Below are positions 41,131 through 51,811 of a stretch of DNA of 64,000 nucleotides, in pieces. Below the pieces are notes generated by a model, which saw only the letters and a program-made list of their open reading frames with translations, was not told where the DNA came from and did not search any database. A program made the translations under genes and the position numbers. The stretch comes from Variovorax sp. V213 (GTDB taxonomy: Bacteria; Pseudomonadota; Gammaproteobacteria; Burkholderiales; Burkholderiaceae_C), in NCBI RefSeq assembly GCF_041154455.1, contig NZ_AP028664.1, positions 3,287,001 to 3,351,000 of the forward strand. The letters run 5' to 3'. How positions within the stretch are numbered: the stretch's first letter is position 1; each line of letters starts with the position of its first letter.

Positions 41131-42876
41131 ATGAATCCGGCAGCCCCCTCCTCCTCTTCTTCTTTGCGCCGCCGCCTCGCGCGCTGGATTCCCTGCCTCG
41201 CATGGCCCCGCCCGTCCGGCGCGCTGCTGCGCAACGAGGCGATGGCGGGCATCACGGTGGCGCTGATGGTCATTCCGCAGGGCGTGGCCTACGCAGCGCT
41301 GGCCGGCATGCCGCTGGTCACCGGCGTCTACGCGGCGCTGTTCCCGGCGCTGGTTGCGGTGATCTTCAGTTCCTCGCAGCGGCTGTCGGTCGGGCCCACC
41401 GCGCTCACGAGCCTGCTGGTGGGCGCCTCGCTCGCGCCCCTGGCGGTGCCCGGCAGCACCGAATGGGTGGCCATGGCGGTGTGGCTCACGCTGATGTCGG
41501 GTGCCATACAGATGGTGCTGGGCGCGGGACGTTTCGGCTGGCTGCTGCGGCTGGTGAATTCGCCGGTGCTGATCGGTTTCACGCAGGGCGCGGCGGTGCT
41601 GATCGCCATTTCGCAGTTGCCGGCTTTGCTCGGCTTCACGGGACGCACCATTGTGCAGGTGCTTCAGGGCGGGCCGCTGCCCGACCTTGTCGCCATTGCC
41701 TTCGGGCTGGGCAGCATCGCGGTGCTGTGGCTGGGCAAGCGGCTGGCGCCGCGTTTTCCGACCACGATGGCGCTGGTGGCGGGCGCCGCGGCCATCAGCT
41801 GGACGGCCAACTACGCGTTGCGCGGCGGGGCTGTGGTGGGCAGCCTGCCTTCGGGCCTGCCCTCTTTCTACTGGCCGGGCCTGCTGCCTTTGCACACGTT
41901 CAGCGCGCTGGTGCTGCCCGCGCTGATGATCACGCTGGTGAGCTTTCTCGAAACCGCCTCGAGCGCCAAGGTCGACAACGCGCGCGCCGGCACACTCTGG
42001 AACGAGAACCAGGACCTGATCGGCCAGGGCCTCGCCAAGCTGGCCTCGGGCTTCTCGGGCGCCTTTCCCACCAGTTCGTCTTTCTCGCGCTCGGCCATTA
42101 CCCTCTACGCGGGCGCGCAGACCGGGTGGGCCACTCTGTTCAGCGTGATGGTGGTGGCCGGTGCGCTGCTGTGGCTGATGCCACTGCTCTATCACGTGCC
42201 GCAGGCGGTGCTGGCGGCGGTGGTGGTCACGGCCATCCTCGGGCTGGTCAAGCCCGCGAGCTTCGCTGCGCTGTGGCGCGTGTCGCGCATCGAGGCCGGC
42301 ATCGCATTCAGCACCTTCGCGCTGACCATTGCCACCGCGCCGAGCATCTACTGGGGCGTGCTGGGCGGGCTGCTCGCGAGCATGGCGCACTACATGTACC
42401 GCCACCTGCATCCGCGCATCATCGAAGTGGGCCTGCATCCCGACGGCAGCCTGCGCGACCGCCACCTCTGGAAGTTGCCGCCGCTGGCACCGCATCTCTA
42501 CGCGCTGCGCATGGATGCCGAACTCGACTTCGCATCGGCTTCCACACTCGAGCGCGCGCTCACGGTTGCGCTGGCCGAGCGCCCCGACCTGACGGACGTG
42601 TGCCTCTTTGCACAGCCCATCAACCGCATCGACATCACGGGCGCCGAAGTGTTCGGCTCGATCCGCCGGATGGTGGAGGCCAAGGGAGTGCGCCTGCACC
42701 TGAGCGGCCTGAAGCTGCCGGCCATGCAGGTGCTGGAGCGTGCCGGCCTGCTCGGGCCGGGACCGATGCTTTTCAGCTACCGCACCGACGCCGAGGCGCT
42801 GGCGGCGCTGGCACAGCGGCAAGAGGATCAGCGCGCCGCGACAAAAGGCTCCACAGAAGCCGACTTGATCTCGTAG
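41131..42876 (+). CDS. SulP-family inorganic anion transporter
   Basis: 581 residues. The membrane part (about 30-430) carries the SulP signature MVIPQGVAYAALAGMPLVTG and FPTSSSFSRSAITLYAGAQT. The C-terminal STAS domain (about 445-560) contains LRMDAELDFASASTLERAL and DVCLFAQPINRIDITGAEVF. It imports sulfate, bicarbonate or another oxyanion. No carbonic anhydrase or sulfate-assimilation gene is adjacent, so the ion is open. Its 3' end overlaps the DUF3299 gene on the other strand by 49 bases. Confidence 0.94.
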   Translation: MNPAAPSSSSSLRRRLARWIPCLAWPRPSGALLRNEAMAGITVALMVIPQGVAYAALAGMPLVTGVYAALFPALVAVIFSSSQRLSVGPTALTSLLVGASLAPLAVPGSTEWVAMAVWLTLMSGAIQMVLGAGRFGWLLRLVNSPVLIGFTQGAAVLIAISQLPALLGFTGRTIVQVLQGGPLPDLVAIAFGLGSIAVLWLGKRLAPRFPTTMALVAGAAAISWTANYALRGGAVVGSLPSGLPSFYWPGLLPLHTFSALVLPALMITLVSFLETASSAKVDNARAGTLWNENQDLIGQGLAKLASGFSGAFPTSSSFSRSAITLYAGAQTGWATLFSVMVVAGALLWLMPLLYHVPQAVLAAVVVTAILGLVKPASFAALWRVSRIEAGIAFSTFALTIATAPSIYWGVLGGLLASMAHYMYRHLHPRIIEVGLHPDGSLRDRHLWKLPPLAPHLYALRMDAELDFASASTLERALTVALAERPDLTDVCLFAQPINRIDITGAEVFGSIRRMVEAKGVRLHLSGLKLPAMQVLERAGLLGPGPMLFSYRTDAEALAALAQRQEDQRAATKGSTEADLIS

Positions 42877-43397
42877 CCGCTCACGCCCATGTCCACCGAG
42901 GAATAGCGCGCCGCCTTCAGCAGCCCGCTGACGCGCACCGTGTCCATCGCATGCAGGCCCTTCACGGTGTCGGCCGCAACCACATGCACGATCTGGTTGG
43001 CGGGCGGCGGCGGGGTGTGGATGCAGGCACCGAAATACGGCACCAGCAAAAATTCGCGAATGCCGCCCTGCGTGTTGTCGAGCGGAACGACGAAGCCCGA
43101 CAGGCGCGCCGCCGTGCCGTCGAGCGCCACGTTGACCGGCGCGTTGTCCCAGACGGCGCGCATCTCGTCGAGCATCTGGATCGCGCGCGGGTCGTTGTCG
43201 CGCAGCGCCTCCAGGCTGAGGTTGCGGTAGCGCTTGGTCGGGTCCCAGTTCTTGGGGACGAGCTCTTCCCACTTGAGTTCCTGCACCGCGCCCATGGCAG
43301 CCGGGCTGGTGTCGGCAGCCGGGCCGCAGCCCACCAGGGCAGCCGCGCCCAGTGCCAGCAGAAAGGCCGGCAAAGCGCGGCGGAAGAAGGCTCTCAT
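42828..43397 (-). CDS. DUF3299 lipoprotein
   Basis: 189 residues. A short signal peptide with a lipobox (ALVGC, Cys near residue 24) points to a lipoprotein. The DUF3299 domain follows: LKWEELVPKNWDP, RLSGFVVPLDNTQGGIREFL, and YFGACIHTPPPPANQIVHV with a conserved Cys-x-His-x-P-P-P-P that recalls metal-handling sites. Members often accompany metal or ABC transport genes; here it converges on the SulP gene with a 49-base overlap. An ATG three codons upstream (43406) is an alternative start. Confidence 0.9.
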   Translation of the reverse strand: MRAFFRRALPAFLLALGAAALVGCGPAADTSPAAMGAVQELKWEELVPKNWDPTKRYRNLSLEALRDNDPRAIQMLDEMRAVWDNAPVNVALDGTAARLSGFVVPLDNTQGGIREFLLVPYFGACIHTPPPPANQIVHVVAADTVKGLHAMDTVRVSGLLKAARYSSVDMGVSGYEIKSASVEPFVAAR

Positions 43398-43510
43398 GGC
43401 TCCCATTGTGCTTGCGCCCCATGTCCCCCAGCTTAGTGGAGCCTTAACGATGGAGACAAATTGCCCACGCGCGGCCAGAATCGCGCCACCACGACTCTGA
43501 GGAGATCCGC

Positions 43511-44041
43511 ATGGCAGCAACAGGATGGCTGGGACTTACGTCCCTTGGCATTGTTCACACCGCGATCAGCCTGATCGCCGTCATTGCGGGGCTGGTCGCC
43601 CTGTTCCGCTACAAGGAAATCACGCTGCGCACCGGCCTGGGCCAGGTCTTCGTGTGGACCACCGTGCTCACCTGCCTGACCGGCTTCGGCATCTTCCAGC
43701 ACGGCGGCTTCGGCAAGGCGCATGCGCTGGGCATCCTGACGCTCGCGGCGCTGGCCGTGGGTGCAGCAGCCGGCCGCGGCGCCTTCTTCGGCCAGGCCTC
43801 GCGCTACGTCGAAGCCGTGGCGTTCTCGGCCAGCTTCCTGTTCCACTGGATTCCGGCCTTCACCGAAACCCTGACCCGCCTGCCCCTGGGCGCGCCCCTG
43901 CTGCCGAACGCCGACGCGCCTGAACTCAAGGCGATCACCGCGGTGCTTGGCGTGCTGTATCTGGTCGGCGTGACGCTGCAGATCAGGCGGCTGCGCGGCG
44001 GCAAGCCGGTCAGTCCCGCACCGGTCCGCGCAGGTTCTTGA
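43511..44041 (+). CDS. hypothetical membrane protein, four to five spans
   Basis: 176 residues with hydrophobic segments near 10-31, 45-63, 70-85, 100-115 and 140-155. Histidines lie on the membrane side of several helices (VHTAISLIAV, IFQHGGFGKAHALGILTLA, FLFHWIPAF), which might bind haem or metal. Family not recognised with certainty. Excellent Shine-Dalgarno sequence (GAGGAG) and separate from neighbours. Its last 32 bases overlap the end of arfB on the other strand. Confidence 0.8.
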   Translation: MAATGWLGLTSLGIVHTAISLIAVIAGLVALFRYKEITLRTGLGQVFVWTTVLTCLTGFGIFQHGGFGKAHALGILTLAALAVGAAAGRGAFFGQASRYVEAVAFSASFLFHWIPAFTETLTRLPLGAPLLPNADAPELKAITAVLGVLYLVGVTLQIRRLRGGKPVSPAPVRAGS

Positions 44042-44417
44042 TCTGCGAACGCTGGCTCTTGCCCTCGAGCCGGCGCTGCTTCGAGCCGTAGGTCGGCTTG
44101 GTGGCGCGCCGCACGCGCGGCGGCGTGGCCACGCTGTCGACCACCGCCTGCAGGCGTGCGAACGCGTCGGCCCGGTTCATCTCCTGCGTGCGGTGCTGCT
44201 GCGCCTTCAGCACGAAGACGCCTTCCTGCGTGATGCGGCTGTCGCGCAGCGCGAGCAGCCGCTCCTTCACGTCGGCGGGCAGTGAGCTCGCGTGGATGTC
44301 GTAGCGCAGATGCACCGCGCTCGACACCTTGTTGACGTTCTGCCCGCCCGCGCCCTGCGCCCGGATGGCGCTGATCTCGACCTCGTCGGGGTCGATCAGG
44401 AGGGGTGGGCGGAGCAT
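44010..44417 (-). CDS. arfB: alternative ribosome-rescue factor ArfB (YaeJ)
   Basis: 135 residues. The release-factor-like domain has the catalytic GGQ motif in RAQGAGGQNVNKVSSAVHLR. The basic C-terminal tail (about 100-135, ending RRLEGKSQRSQIKNLR) enters the mRNA channel of stalled ribosomes. It hydrolyses peptidyl-tRNA on non-stop complexes. ATG at 44417 gives the family start MLRPPLLIDPDEVEISAIRA. Tail-to-tail overlap of 32 bases with the membrane protein gene. Confidence 0.96.
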   Translation of the reverse strand: MLRPPLLIDPDEVEISAIRAQGAGGQNVNKVSSAVHLRYDIHASSLPADVKERLLALRDSRITQEGVFVLKAQQHRTQEMNRADAFARLQAVVDSVATPPRVRRATKPTYGSKQRRLEGKSQRSQIKNLRGPVRD

Positions 44418-44461
44418 GAAGGCAAGTGTGCCTTCAAACGCGCTCGAAGACCGCCGCGTGC

Positions 44462-44803
44462 TTACTCGCCGCGCGCAGGCCGCGCCCGCACGTCGGTCAC
44501 GTCGCCCGCGGGTCGCAGTGCCAGCGGGCTGCGCACCGATTCGCCGCGCGCACGCGCATTGGCCATGTCCGCGGCAGTGGGTTCGGCCGGTTGTGCCGCA
44601 TTGCGAAAACGCTCGAAGCCCGAGCGCGGGTTGAAGCGCCCGCCCATCGAAGCCACCCAGGGCGTCACAGGCTTGCCCGTGATGCGCCCCCAGGCGTAGC
44701 GCACGCCCCACACGGCCGCCAGCAGCATGACCGCCACCGCCAGGCTGGCCGCGAAAACCAGCCCCAGGAGCAGAAGAATGACGCGAAAAATAAAATTCAT
44801 CAT
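44462..44803 (-). CDS. small membrane protein of unknown function
   Basis: 113 residues. A long hydrophobic N-terminal segment (about residues 4-35) is followed by WGVRYAWGRITGKPVTPWV and a polar, Arg/Ala-rich tail. Not a recognised family. It follows clpB by six bases in the same direction and so is probably in the clpB transcript, hence possibly heat-induced. Confidence 0.75.
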   Translation of the reverse strand: MMNFIFRVILLLLGLVFAASLAVAVMLLAAVWGVRYAWGRITGKPVTPWVASMGGRFNPRSGFERFRNAAQPAEPTAADMANARARGESVRSPLALRPAGDVTDVRARPARGE

Positions 44804-44809
44804 CCGACT

Positions 44810-47431
<2,622 letters not shown>

Positions 47432-47450
47432 GGTGGTGTTCCTGCACTCA

Positions 47451-47478
47451 AAATAGGACTGTTCGGGCGCGATTCAAG
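47451..47478 (-). promoter_or_regulatory. sigma-32 heat-shock promoter of clpB
   Basis: CTTGAA (47473-47478), a 14-base spacer, and TCCTATTT (47451-47458) on the minus strand. This matches the heat-shock consensus CTTGAA-N13-15-CCCCATNT at 6/6 and 6/8. The -10 end is 20 bases before the clpB ATG, implying a very short leader with an AGGA Shine-Dalgarno sequence. Confidence 0.8.
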
Positions 47479-47541
47479 GTGTCCGGCGCTTCGGGCACGG
47501 CTATTGCACTGTGCCTGCTCAAATTTCGAATGGAGTCGATC

Positions 47542-48534
47542 ATGGTTTTTTCAATGCAGCGCGCCCATCCGGTTCGCCGGGCGCTCGGCGTCGGCCTCTT
47601 TGTAGCGGCCATGGGCCTTGCGGGTCTTGCGCAAGCGCAAGGCACGCCCATCCGCCTGCTGGTCGGGTTCCCGGCCGGTGCTGGCTCGGACGCCATTGCA
47701 CGCACACTCGGCGAAAAACTCAAGGACGTGCTGGGCGTGCCGGTGGTGGTCGAGAACCGCGCCGGCGCGGGCGGACAGATCGCGGCGCAGGCGCTCAAGG
47801 CGGCGCCGGCCGACGGCCATACGCTGTTCCTCTCCCACGACCACTCCATTTCCATCCTGCCGCAGGTGGTGAAGAACCCAGGCTTCAACCCCGCGACCGA
47901 CTTCGTGCCCGTGGCCGGATTCGCCACTTTCGCCAACGTGCTGGCCGTCTCGGGCGGCACGCCGGCCAAGAGCATCGACGAGTACGTGAAATGGGTTCGC
48001 ACCCAGCGCGGCGGCAAGGAAACCATCGGCATCCCGGCGCCGGCCTCGATTCCCGAGTTCCTGGTGAAGATGATCTCGGAAAAATACAAGATCGACGTTC
48101 AGCCCGCGCCCTACCGCGGCAGCGCGCCGATGACGGCGGACATGCTGGGCAACCAGATCACCGCGGGCATCGCCTCGGTGCCCGACTTCATCGAGAACCA
48201 CAAGGCCGGCAAGGTCCGCATCGTGGCCTCGATCGGCGCCAAGCGCCAGGCCGTGCTGCCGAACGTGCCGACCTTCACCGAGCTCGGCTTCTCCAATCTT
48301 GAAGACCTGCCCTACTACGGCATCTTCGCGCCCGTGGGCACGCCACAGCCGATCATCGACAAGTACGGCGAGGCGCTGCAGAAAGTGCTGGCGATGCCCG
48401 ACGTGAAGCAGAAGCTGACCACGATGGGCCTCACCGTGGCGTACGAGCCGCAAGGGCAGTTCGCGGGCCGCGTGCGCAGTTACACGCAGACCTGGGAGCG
48501 GATCATCCAGTCGAGCGGGTTCAAGCCCCTCTGA
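47542..48534 (+). CDS. Bug-family (TctC-like) periplasmic substrate-binding protein
   Basis: 330 residues. The signal peptide ends near residue 31 (GLAQAQG). Mature features are PIRLLVGFPAGAGSDAIART and ENRAGAGGQIAAQALKAAP, the Bug pocket loops. It binds a small organic acid or amide; no membrane partner nearby. ATG at 47542 has a GGAG Shine-Dalgarno sequence six bases upstream; other starts at 47530 and 47554 are possible. It stands on the opposite strand between clpB and moaE, where related genomes have no gene. Confidence 0.93.
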   Translation: MVFSMQRAHPVRRALGVGLFVAAMGLAGLAQAQGTPIRLLVGFPAGAGSDAIARTLGEKLKDVLGVPVVVENRAGAGGQIAAQALKAAPADGHTLFLSHDHSISILPQVVKNPGFNPATDFVPVAGFATFANVLAVSGGTPAKSIDEYVKWVRTQRGGKETIGIPAPASIPEFLVKMISEKYKIDVQPAPYRGSAPMTADMLGNQITAGIASVPDFIENHKAGKVRIVASIGAKRQAVLPNVPTFTELGFSNLEDLPYYGIFAPVGTPQPIIDKYGEALQKVLAMPDVKQKLTTMGLTVAYEPQGQFAGRVRSYTQTWERIIQSSGFKPL

Positions 48535-48543
48535 CCTTTCTTG

Positions 48544-48652
48544 CCCCCTCTCCTCTGGGAGAGGGTTGGGGTGAGGGCACTGTGCCGCCGATGAAGCGCA
48601 GTGCTTAACCAGGGCCGCTGCCCTCACCCTGCCCTCTCCCAGAGGGAGAGGA
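48544..48652. repeat. inverted CCCTCTCC...GGAGAGGG repeat pair (REP-like)
   Basis: Two copies of a widely scattered proteobacterial palindromic unit face each other: one with CCCTCTCC-tctggGAGAGGGTTGGGGTGAGGGC (48545-48578), the other its near-complement (48620-48652). Each is itself a hairpin, and the pair can form one long stem-loop. It lies between the convergent Bug and moaE genes, so it probably ends transcription from both sides. Confidence 0.8.
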
Positions 48653-48658
48653 AAAAGA

Positions 48659-49135
48659 TCAGGTGTTGCTTGCCGTAATGCCCCAGCGCGCCAGCGCCGC
48701 GTCATCGCTGACGCGTGCATCCACCCAGCGGGCGCCTTCGGGCGTCTGTTCCTTTTTCCAGAACGGGGCCTGGGTCTTCAGGTAGTCCATCAGGAATTCG
48801 CAGGCCTCGAAGCTCTGGCCGCGGTGGGCCGAGACCACCGCCACCATCATGATCTGGTCGAGCGGCTGCAGCAGGCCGACACGGTGGATCACGCGTGCGC
48901 CCAGGATGTCGAAGCGCCTCTGTGCCTCGTCGATCATCGCCTCGATGGCCTTCTCGGTCATGCCCGGGTAGTGCTCGAGTTCCATCGAGGCAATGGTGCT
49001 GCCGTCATTGCGATCCCTTACGGTGCCGACAAAGCTGCAGACCGCGCCCACGCGTTTGTCGCCGGCACGCAACGCGGCGACCTCCTGTCCCAGGTCGAAA
49101 TCGGCTGTCTGGATCGAAACGCGTGCACCACTCAT
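48659..49135 (-). CDS. moaE: molybdopterin synthase catalytic subunit
   Basis: 158 residues. It joins MoaD thiocarboxylate sulphur to precursor Z to make molybdopterin. Motifs: GAVCSFVGTVRDRNDG, LEHYPGMTEKAIEAM, HRVGLLQP, SAHRGQSFEACEFLMDYLKT and APFWKKE with the two catalytic lysines. ATG at 49135 gives the family start. It is separated from moaD by an opposite-strand DapA-like gene, so it needs its own promoter. Confidence 0.96.
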   Translation of the reverse strand: MSGARVSIQTADFDLGQEVAALRAGDKRVGAVCSFVGTVRDRNDGSTIASMELEHYPGMTEKAIEAMIDEAQRRFDILGARVIHRVGLLQPLDQIMMVAVVSAHRGQSFEACEFLMDYLKTQAPFWKKEQTPEGARWVDARVSDDAALARWGITASNT

Positions 49136-49389
49136 GCCGGGATTGTGGCACCGCGCTAGACTTCGGCAATGCCTTGCCTCGCCACGCTCTCCACGGTGCT
49201 TTCGCGCCTTGAAAGCAGCGGTGCGCGCCAGGGCAGCAAAGCCAAAAAACCCAAGCTCGTCTGACCGGAGCTGCGGTTCCGTCGTCGGATGAGCGACGGA
49301 ACCTGCAAAGGCCTTGGCCCCCGATTGGGTTGCGCGCGCATCGAACGACGGTTCTTTTCCATCGGTCGATTCCCCTAAGGAAGCCTCGC

Positions 49390-50286
49390 GTGCCGCAACC
49401 ATCTCACCCCTCCTCCCGCCCTGATTTCTCGGGCCTCTGGATTCCTCTCGTCACGCCGTTTCGCGGCGGCGCCATCGACCATGCCGCACTCTCGGCGCTG
49501 ACCCACCGGCTCGCGGGCGACGGCGTGGCCGGCTTCGTCGTCTGCGGTTCGACCGGCGAAGCCGCTGCACTCGACGAGGCGGAACAGCTCGCCGCGCTCG
49601 ACACGGTGCAGGCCGCCGCCGGGGGGCTGCCGATCGTCATGGGCCTGTCGGGCTACCACCTGGGCAAGACGACGGCCTGGGTGCGCCGGCTGGCCGAACG
49701 CCCACTGGCGGGGCTGCTGGTGCCCGCGCCGCATTACATCCGACCCTCGCAGGCCGGCCTGCTCGAATGGTTCTGCGCCATCGCCGATGCCAGCGCCGCG
49801 CCGGTTCTGGTCTACGACATTCCCTACCGCACCGGCGCAACCCTCGCGCGCGAAACGCTGCTGGCCCTGGCCGAGCACCCGCGCATCCGCGGCATCAAGG
49901 ACTGCGGCGGCGACATGGCCAAGACACGCGCCGTGATCGCCGACGGCAGGCTTCAGGTCCTCTCCGGTGAAGACCACCAGATCTTCGGCACGGTGGCCGA
50001 GGGCGGCGTGGGTGCCATCGCGGCGAGCGGGCATGTGCAGACGCGCCGCTTCGTGAAGGTGCTGCGCCTCCTGGCCGAGAACCGGCTCGCGGAAGCGCGC
50101 GCCGAATGGCAGCCGCTGCAGCCGCTGATCGAGATGCTGTTTGCCGAACCGAACCCCGGGCCGCTCAAGGCACTGCTGGCACATGGCGGGTCGATGCGCG
50201 ACGAGCTGCGCTCGCCGATGACCCGCGCATCCGACGCGTTGGGCGAGCGCCTGGTGGCGCTGGACGCCCGGCTCAGCCGCCCGTGA
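49390..50286 (+). CDS. dihydrodipicolinate-synthase (DapA) family protein
   Basis: 298 residues from a GTG start with an AAGGA Shine-Dalgarno sequence. Class I aldolase TIM barrel with the N-acetylneuraminate-lyase family motifs VVCGSTGEAAALDEAEQ, VLVYDIPYRTG (catalytic Tyr) and RIRGIKDCGGD (Schiff-base Lys). Could be DapA for lysine synthesis or a paralogue acting on another keto acid; the location away from dap genes and the YDIPYRTG variant (YNVPxRTG in DapA) favour a paralogue. It lies opposite to moaD and moaE and overlaps the 3' end of moaD by 14 bases. Confidence 0.9.
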   Translation: MPQPSHPSSRPDFSGLWIPLVTPFRGGAIDHAALSALTHRLAGDGVAGFVVCGSTGEAAALDEAEQLAALDTVQAAAGGLPIVMGLSGYHLGKTTAWVRRLAERPLAGLLVPAPHYIRPSQAGLLEWFCAIADASAAPVLVYDIPYRTGATLARETLLALAEHPRIRGIKDCGGDMAKTRAVIADGRLQVLSGEDHQIFGTVAEGGVGAIAASGHVQTRRFVKVLRLLAENRLAEARAEWQPLQPLIEMLFAEPNPGPLKALLAHGGSMRDELRSPMTRASDALGERLVALDARLSRP

Positions 50287-50524
50287 CGGGCGGGAAGAAG
50301 GCGACCTCGCAGCCTTCGCGCAGCGCGGCCGACTCGTCGCTCATGGCCTGGTCGAGCGCCATGCGCACGGCCTTGCCGCGCGCAAGCGCCGTGGCGTAGG
50401 CCCCGCCGCGGGCAATGAGTTCGTCGCGCAGCGCGGCCAGCGTGCCGGCGCCGGTGTCGACGGTTTCGCCGCTGGTGTCGAGCGCCTCGCGCACGGAAGC
50501 GAAGTAACGGATCTGGACCTTCAT
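50273..50524 (-). CDS. moaD: molybdopterin synthase sulphur-carrier subunit
   Basis: 83 residues, ubiquitin-like beta-grasp protein (VQIRYFASVREALDTSGE) ending in the essential Gly-Gly (FFPPVTGG). MoaD is thiocarboxylated there and passes sulphur to MoaE. It follows moeA by nine bases. Confidence 0.96.
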   Translation of the reverse strand: MKVQIRYFASVREALDTSGETVDTGAGTLAALRDELIARGGAYATALARGKAVRMALDQAMSDESAALREGCEVAFFPPVTGG

Positions 50525-50533
50525 GGGTGGGCT

Positions 50534-51811
50534 TCAGGCCAGCAGCGAGGCCAAGGGGATGAATTTCACCGTGTCGCCAGCCTGGATGGCCTGGCCCGGC
50601 GGGTTGTCGACAACGCCATCGCCCCAGACCATCGACGTCAGCACGCCCGAGCTCTGGTTGGTGAACAGGTCGAGCCCGCCTGCGGCGTTGCGCCGCGCGC
50701 GCAGGAACTCGCGGCGCTTGTCGGCGCGCGGCCAGTCGAAATCGGCGCGCATCTGCACGGGCTCGGGCGCCACGCGCGTGGCGCCCTGCAGCGTCAGCAG
50801 GAAGGGACGCACGAGCAGCAGAAAGGTCAGAAAGCTGGACACGGGGTTGCCGGGCAGCCCCGTGACGTGGCAGCGGCCTTGCGCGCCGCCCGCGCCCCTC
50901 GGGATCGAGCCGTAGGCAAAGGGCTTGCCCGGCTTCATGGAGAGCGACCACAGCTGCAGTTCGCCGAGCGTCTGCACCGCGGCCTTGATGTGATCTTCCT
51001 CGCCCACGGACACGCCGCCGGTGGTGATGATCAGGTCGCTGCTTTCGGCAGCGCCGCGCAGTGCCTCGATGGTGGCTTCGCGCTTGTCGGGCACGATGCC
51101 GAGGTCGTTCACCTCGCAACCCAGCCGGTGCAGCAAGGCGCGCATGAAGAAGCGGTTGGAGTTGTAGATCGCGCTCGGCTTCATGGCCTCGGGCGCGACT
51201 TCGCCGGGCATGACCAGTTCGTCGCCGGTAGACAGCAGGGCCACGCGCGGCCGCCGTGCCACCTGGAGCCGGTCGAAACCCACGCTGGCGGCAAGCCCGA
51301 GCGCGGCGGGCGTCAGGCGCTCGCCCTTGCGCAGCACCACGTCGCCGGACGCCACGTCTTCGCCCGCGCGGCGAATCCACTGGCCGGCGGCGGGAACGGT
51401 CTGGATGCGCACCGTGCCCAGGGTGCCTTCCTGCGGCAACGCCTGCGTGTCTTCCTGCATGACGATGGCATCCGCGCCTTCGGGAATCTGCGCGCCGGTG
51501 AAGATACGTGCCGCGGTGCCGGCCGCCAGTGGCGTGCCCACGGTACCGGCGGGAATGCGCTGCGCAACCTGCAACAGGGCGCCAGGCGCGGTGCAGTCGG
51601 CCACGCGCACCGCATAGCCGTCCATAGAGCTGTTGTCGCGGGGCGGCACGGTGAGCGCGGACACCAGGTCTTGCGCGAGCACGCGGCCGTCCGCTTCGAA
51701 GGTGGCGACGCTTTCGGCCGGCAACCTTGGCTGCGCCTTCTCGAGCAGGCTTGCCAGCGCTTCGTCGAGCGCCATCAGCGGCGGGCGCGCAGGGGTCACG
51801 GAATCAGCCAT
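50534..51811 (-). CDS. moeA: molybdopterin molybdenumtransferase
   Basis: 425 residues, typical length. MoeA inserts molybdate into adenylylated molybdopterin. Motifs: RDNSSMDGYAVRVADC, TAARIFTGAQIPEGADAIVM, RPRVALLSTGDELVMPGE, and TGLPGNPVSSFLTFLLLVRP in the MoCF domain. Overlaps the mobB stop by 8 bases; moaD follows. Confidence 0.97.
   Translation of the reverse strand: MADSVTPARPPLMALDEALASLLEKAQPRLPAESVATFEADGRVLAQDLVSALTVPPRDNSSMDGYAVRVADCTAPGALLQVAQRIPAGTVGTPLAAGTAARIFTGAQIPEGADAIVMQEDTQALPQEGTLGTVRIQTVPAAGQWIRRAGEDVASGDVVLRKGERLTPAALGLAASVGFDRLQVARRPRVALLSTGDELVMPGEVAPEAMKPSAIYNSNRFFMRALLHRLGCEVNDLGIVPDKREATIEALRGAAESSDLIITTGGVSVGEEDHIKAAVQTLGELQLWSLSMKPGKPFAYGSIPRGAGGAQGRCHVTGLPGNPVSSFLTFLLLVRPFLLTLQGATRVAPEPVQMRADFDWPRADKRREFLRARRNAAGGLDLFTNQSSGVLTSMVWGDGVVDNPPGQAIQAGDTVKFIPLASLLA

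Noticed and set aside
49136..49389. Lysine riboswitch upstream of the DapA-like gene
   Set aside because: None of the conserved lysine-aptamer blocks is present; only a simple 10-bp hairpin is seen.
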